The notes below the pieces were generated by a model. The model saw only the letters and a list, made by a program, of their open reading frames with translations. It made no database searches and was not told where the DNA came from. From Halobacteriaceae archaeon Tc-Br11_E2g27 (GTDB lineage: Archaea; Halobacteriota; Halobacteria; Halobacteriales; Haloarculaceae): a stretch of DNA of 6,265 nucleotides. Of the stretch, positions 4,401 to 6,265 are shown one piece after another. A program made the position numbers and the translations under genes. The number at the start of each line of letters is the position of its first letter. The stretch's first letter is position 1. The stretch is taken from positions 1-6,265 of the forward strand of contig LKNH01000153.1 of NCBI GenBank assembly GCA_001564135.1, given 5' to 3'.

Positions 4401-6017
4401 ATGCCCTCTCGACTCCCGCGGGAGCCCCCGCAACGGCTGTCCTCCATTGCATCGTGGGGCATAACCTACCTCAAAAATCGCCTTCGCATTGACACCCGGA
4501 CACTCGCGCTGTTCCGGATTTCAGCAGCGCTTATCATCATCACGGAGGTGCTGTTACGGGCACGGAACTTTACGTTCTTTTACACCGACGAAGGGGTCGT
4601 TCCGCGGGACTTTGCGATGGAGCGGACCGTCGATTACGCGTTTTCGTTGTATTTCCTGACGAACGATACCAGAGTGGTTGCGCTGCTTTTTGTCCTCCAT
4701 ATACTGGTTGCCCTGCAGTTGCTTGTGGGCTACAAAACGCGGGTTGCGATTGTGCTCTCGTTTCTATTTGTGGTTTCGCTCGATTACCGGAACCCGTTTA
4801 TCAACAGCTACGCCGACACGCTCTTCCGACTCCTGCTGTTCTGGGCGATGTTTCTGCCGCTTGGCGAGCGCTGGTCGATTGATGCCCTGCTTCGAGACCG
4901 AGCGCCGAAAGATGCATTTCTCGGCTTTGCGTCGGCACTTATCCTCGCCCAGATGTCGTATATGTACGTCCGCAATGGTATCCACAAACTGGAGGGAGAC
5001 CAGTGGCTTGACGGCACTGCTGCGCCTTTGATTCTCTCTCGCGACGATATCACGTTCTTCCTCGGCGAGTATGCTCACCACGTTGCGCCACTCCTTGAAT
5101 ACGGAACCTACCTCTGGACCGCGATGATGGTATTTGGATTTGTGCTGATTCTTGCCCCCGGTCGACTTCGCTATCCGCTTATCGTCCTGTATATGGGCGG
5201 GCACTTTTCGTTTGCTGTCACCGTCCGCATCGGCATGTTCCCGTACGTCGCGATGGCCGGACTGCTCCTGTTCATTCCAGCGGTATTCTGGGATGACCTC
5301 GACCGCCTCAGCAAGCGGGTTGGGTCAGCATTGGAGCGCAAAACCGGCTTGACTCTCAGCCGGACTGCAATGCGAGAGCGGTTTCGGCCAGTTCAAGACC
5401 GTCTGCGACGACTCCCACGACTCGATATCGGCTATCAGGACATTCGCGCCGGCGTGTACACGTTCGGTATCTACCTCGTCGTCGTAACGATAGTGCTCGT
5501 ACTGGCGCTTTCGGGACTGCAGTATGTGGGTGCAGTGAGCGAGGATGCAAACTACGACGCGGAGGTTCACCAGGTCGCCAACAGTTTCAACATCGACCAA
5601 CCGGACTTCAGTATCTTTGCACCGAACCCCGGAACCAACGACCGGTATTTCGTTATCCCTGCTGAGACCGAAAACGGCCAGGTGATTGATATCTACAACG
5701 ACCGGGAGAATGCCACGCTGGATAGACCGGGCGACCAGCTACAGGTTCAGTATGAGGGCTATCGCGAGCGCTTTTTCATGAACTCTATCAGAGGTGCCAG
5801 TACGAACGACACGCTTCCGGACCGATACGCGGAGTGGCTCTGTGAAACCGAAACCGGGCCGGATGGCGAACCAATCAAACGGATGGATATCTGGGTGATT
5901 ACCGAGGAAGTGACGATGGACTCGCTTAACGATCCCGACGAGCGGGAACAAAGCCGACGCATCTCACACCGGTATGCATGTGGTGACCACGAAGAAGCGC
6001 CAGTTTCGACTGCGTGA
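4401..6017 (+). CDS. HTTM-domain membrane protein, vitamin K-dependent gamma-carboxylase-like
   Basis: This encodes 538 residues. The frame stays open back to 4332, but the TATA element at 4369-4376 supports the ATG at 4401. Residues about 30-300 form the multi-helix HTTM domain: it begins RIDTRTLALFRISAALII, continues with FYTDEGVVPR (60-69), and has NGIHKLEGDQWLDGTA (192-207) and FAVTVRIGMFPYVAMAGLLL (271-290). A further membrane helix lies at about 350-372. The remaining 160 residues are polar, contain FSIFAPNP (403-410), which is typical after this domain, and probably lie outside the membrane. The animal relative carboxylates glutamate using reduced vitamin K; bacterial and archaeal members are mostly uncharacterised. 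Lys196 in IHKL matches the position of the catalytic lysine of the human enzyme, as I recall it. The substrate is unknown. An M20 hydrolase gene follows 32 bases downstream. Confidence 0.88.
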   Translation: MPSRLPREPPQRLSSIASWGITYLKNRLRIDTRTLALFRISAALIIITEVLLRARNFTFFYTDEGVVPRDFAMERTVDYAFSLYFLTNDTRVVALLFVLHILVALQLLVGYKTRVAIVLSFLFVVSLDYRNPFINSYADTLFRLLLFWAMFLPLGERWSIDALLRDRAPKDAFLGFASALILAQMSYMYVRNGIHKLEGDQWLDGTAAPLILSRDDITFFLGEYAHHVAPLLEYGTYLWTAMMVFGFVLILAPGRLRYPLIVLYMGGHFSFAVTVRIGMFPYVAMAGLLLFIPAVFWDDLDRLSKRVGSALERKTGLTLSRTAMRERFRPVQDRLRRLPRLDIGYQDIRAGVYTFGIYLVVVTIVLVLALSGLQYVGAVSEDANYDAEVHQVANSFNIDQPDFSIFAPNPGTNDRYFVIPAETENGQVIDIYNDRENATLDRPGDQLQVQYEGYRERFFMNSIRGASTNDTLPDRYAEWLCETETGPDGEPIKRMDIWVITEEVTMDSLNDPDEREQSRRISHRYACGDHEEAPVSTA

Positions 6018-6023
6018 TTTTTT
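6018..6023 (+). terminator. T6 tract directly after the HTTM stop codon
   Basis: Six T follow the TGA immediately, with no clear hairpin. An oligo-T run is enough for archaeal termination, so this may end the HTTM transcript. It is also centred about 29 bases before the M20 start, the position of a TATA box, so it may instead or additionally be part of the next promoter. Confidence 0.4.
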
Positions 6024-6049
6024 GTCCCAACTCGCCTAAGAAAAACAGT

Positions 6050-6265
6050 ATGGATGAACTTGCGAGGCTGACGGCGCAGTTGGTCGAGATTCCAAGTCAC
6101 GAGGACGAGTCGGCTGCTGGCGATGCTATCGAGGACTGGCTACGCGAGGAAACTGATGCAAGAGTCGAACGGGATGCCCACGGAAACGTCATCGCCCGCC
6201 GCGGCGAGGGAGACGAAACCCTGGCGCTCGTGGGTCATCACGACGTGGTTCCTCCAGACGAATCA
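6050..6265 (+). CDS. M20-family zinc amidohydrolase/peptidase (ArgE/DapE-type), 5' part only
   Basis: The 72 codons from the ATG at 6050 run off the right edge. The start MDELARLTAQLVEIPSHEDE is typical of M20 enzymes, where an N-terminal helix leads into a (V/I)xIPS motif. HGNVIARRGEG (44-54) and LALVGHHDVVPP (58-69) follow; His63 is the first zinc ligand and Asp65 the conserved Asp of the GHxDVV motif. Family members hydrolyse N-acyl amino acids or dipeptides in the cytoplasm; which one this is cannot be told without the rest of the sequence. It may be co-transcribed with the HTTM gene (32-base gap) or have its own promoter overlapping the T6 tract. Confidence 0.9.
   Translation, partial: MDELARLTAQLVEIPSHEDESAAGDAIEDWLREETDARVERDAHGNVIARRGEGDETLALVGHHDVVPPDES

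Noticed and set aside
3991..4452. 153-codon minus-strand frame across the panB end and the spacer
   Set aside because: It overlaps the panB 3' end and all the inverted repeats, has no family motif, and has no promoter-like element that stands out.

Overview
The window reads as chromosomal DNA of a haloarchaeon (class Halobacteria). The proteins are acidic and rich in Asp and Glu. Promoters are archaeal TATA-type elements, often about 26 bases upstream of a start codon with no Shine-Dalgarno site (leaderless style). The exported protein has a twin-arginine lipoprotein signal, and two small proteins resemble haloarchaeal-specific families. There are no tRNA, rRNA, CRISPR or insertion-sequence signals.

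Layout from left to right. (1) Minus strand, 847 to 1 and off the left edge: the N-terminal 282 residues of a Tat-exported lipoprotein related to family 5 (peptide/nickel type) ABC substrate-binding proteins, with the halves of the domain apparently in swapped order. (2) A divergent promoter region (848-970) with an imperfect palindrome. (3) Plus strand: a small zinc-finger/His-rich protein (971-1384, DUF5810-like), then a PrsW-family intramembrane metalloprotease (1466-2896) with an unusual 160-residue acidic and proline-rich N-terminal extension. (4) Minus strand: a 76-residue two-helix membrane protein (3154-2924, DUF5822-like), convergent with the PrsW gene. (5) Plus strand: panB (3277-4086), the first committed enzyme of pantoate and coenzyme A synthesis. 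(6) A 314-base gene-free stretch (4087-4400) rich in inverted repeats. (7) Plus strand: an HTTM/vitamin K gamma-carboxylase-like membrane protein (4401-6017). (8) Plus strand: the first 72 codons of an M20-family zinc amidohydrolase/peptidase (6050 onward, off the right edge).

Most genes look like independent haloarchaeal housekeeping or envelope functions rather than one pathway. DUF5810 and PrsW are probably transcribed in the same direction from nearby promoters. DUF5822 and panB are divergent and share an identical 11-base promoter element placed almost identically relative to each start. HTTM and M20 lie only 32 bases apart.

The points most worth checking are the swapped-order substrate-binding protein, the shared 11-mer of the panB/DUF5822 promoters, an 82-base long-stem hairpin after panB, a perfect 16-base inverted repeat upstream of the HTTM gene, and a gamma-carboxylase-like lysine motif in the HTTM protein. 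I see no evidence for a defence island or other multi-gene novel system.
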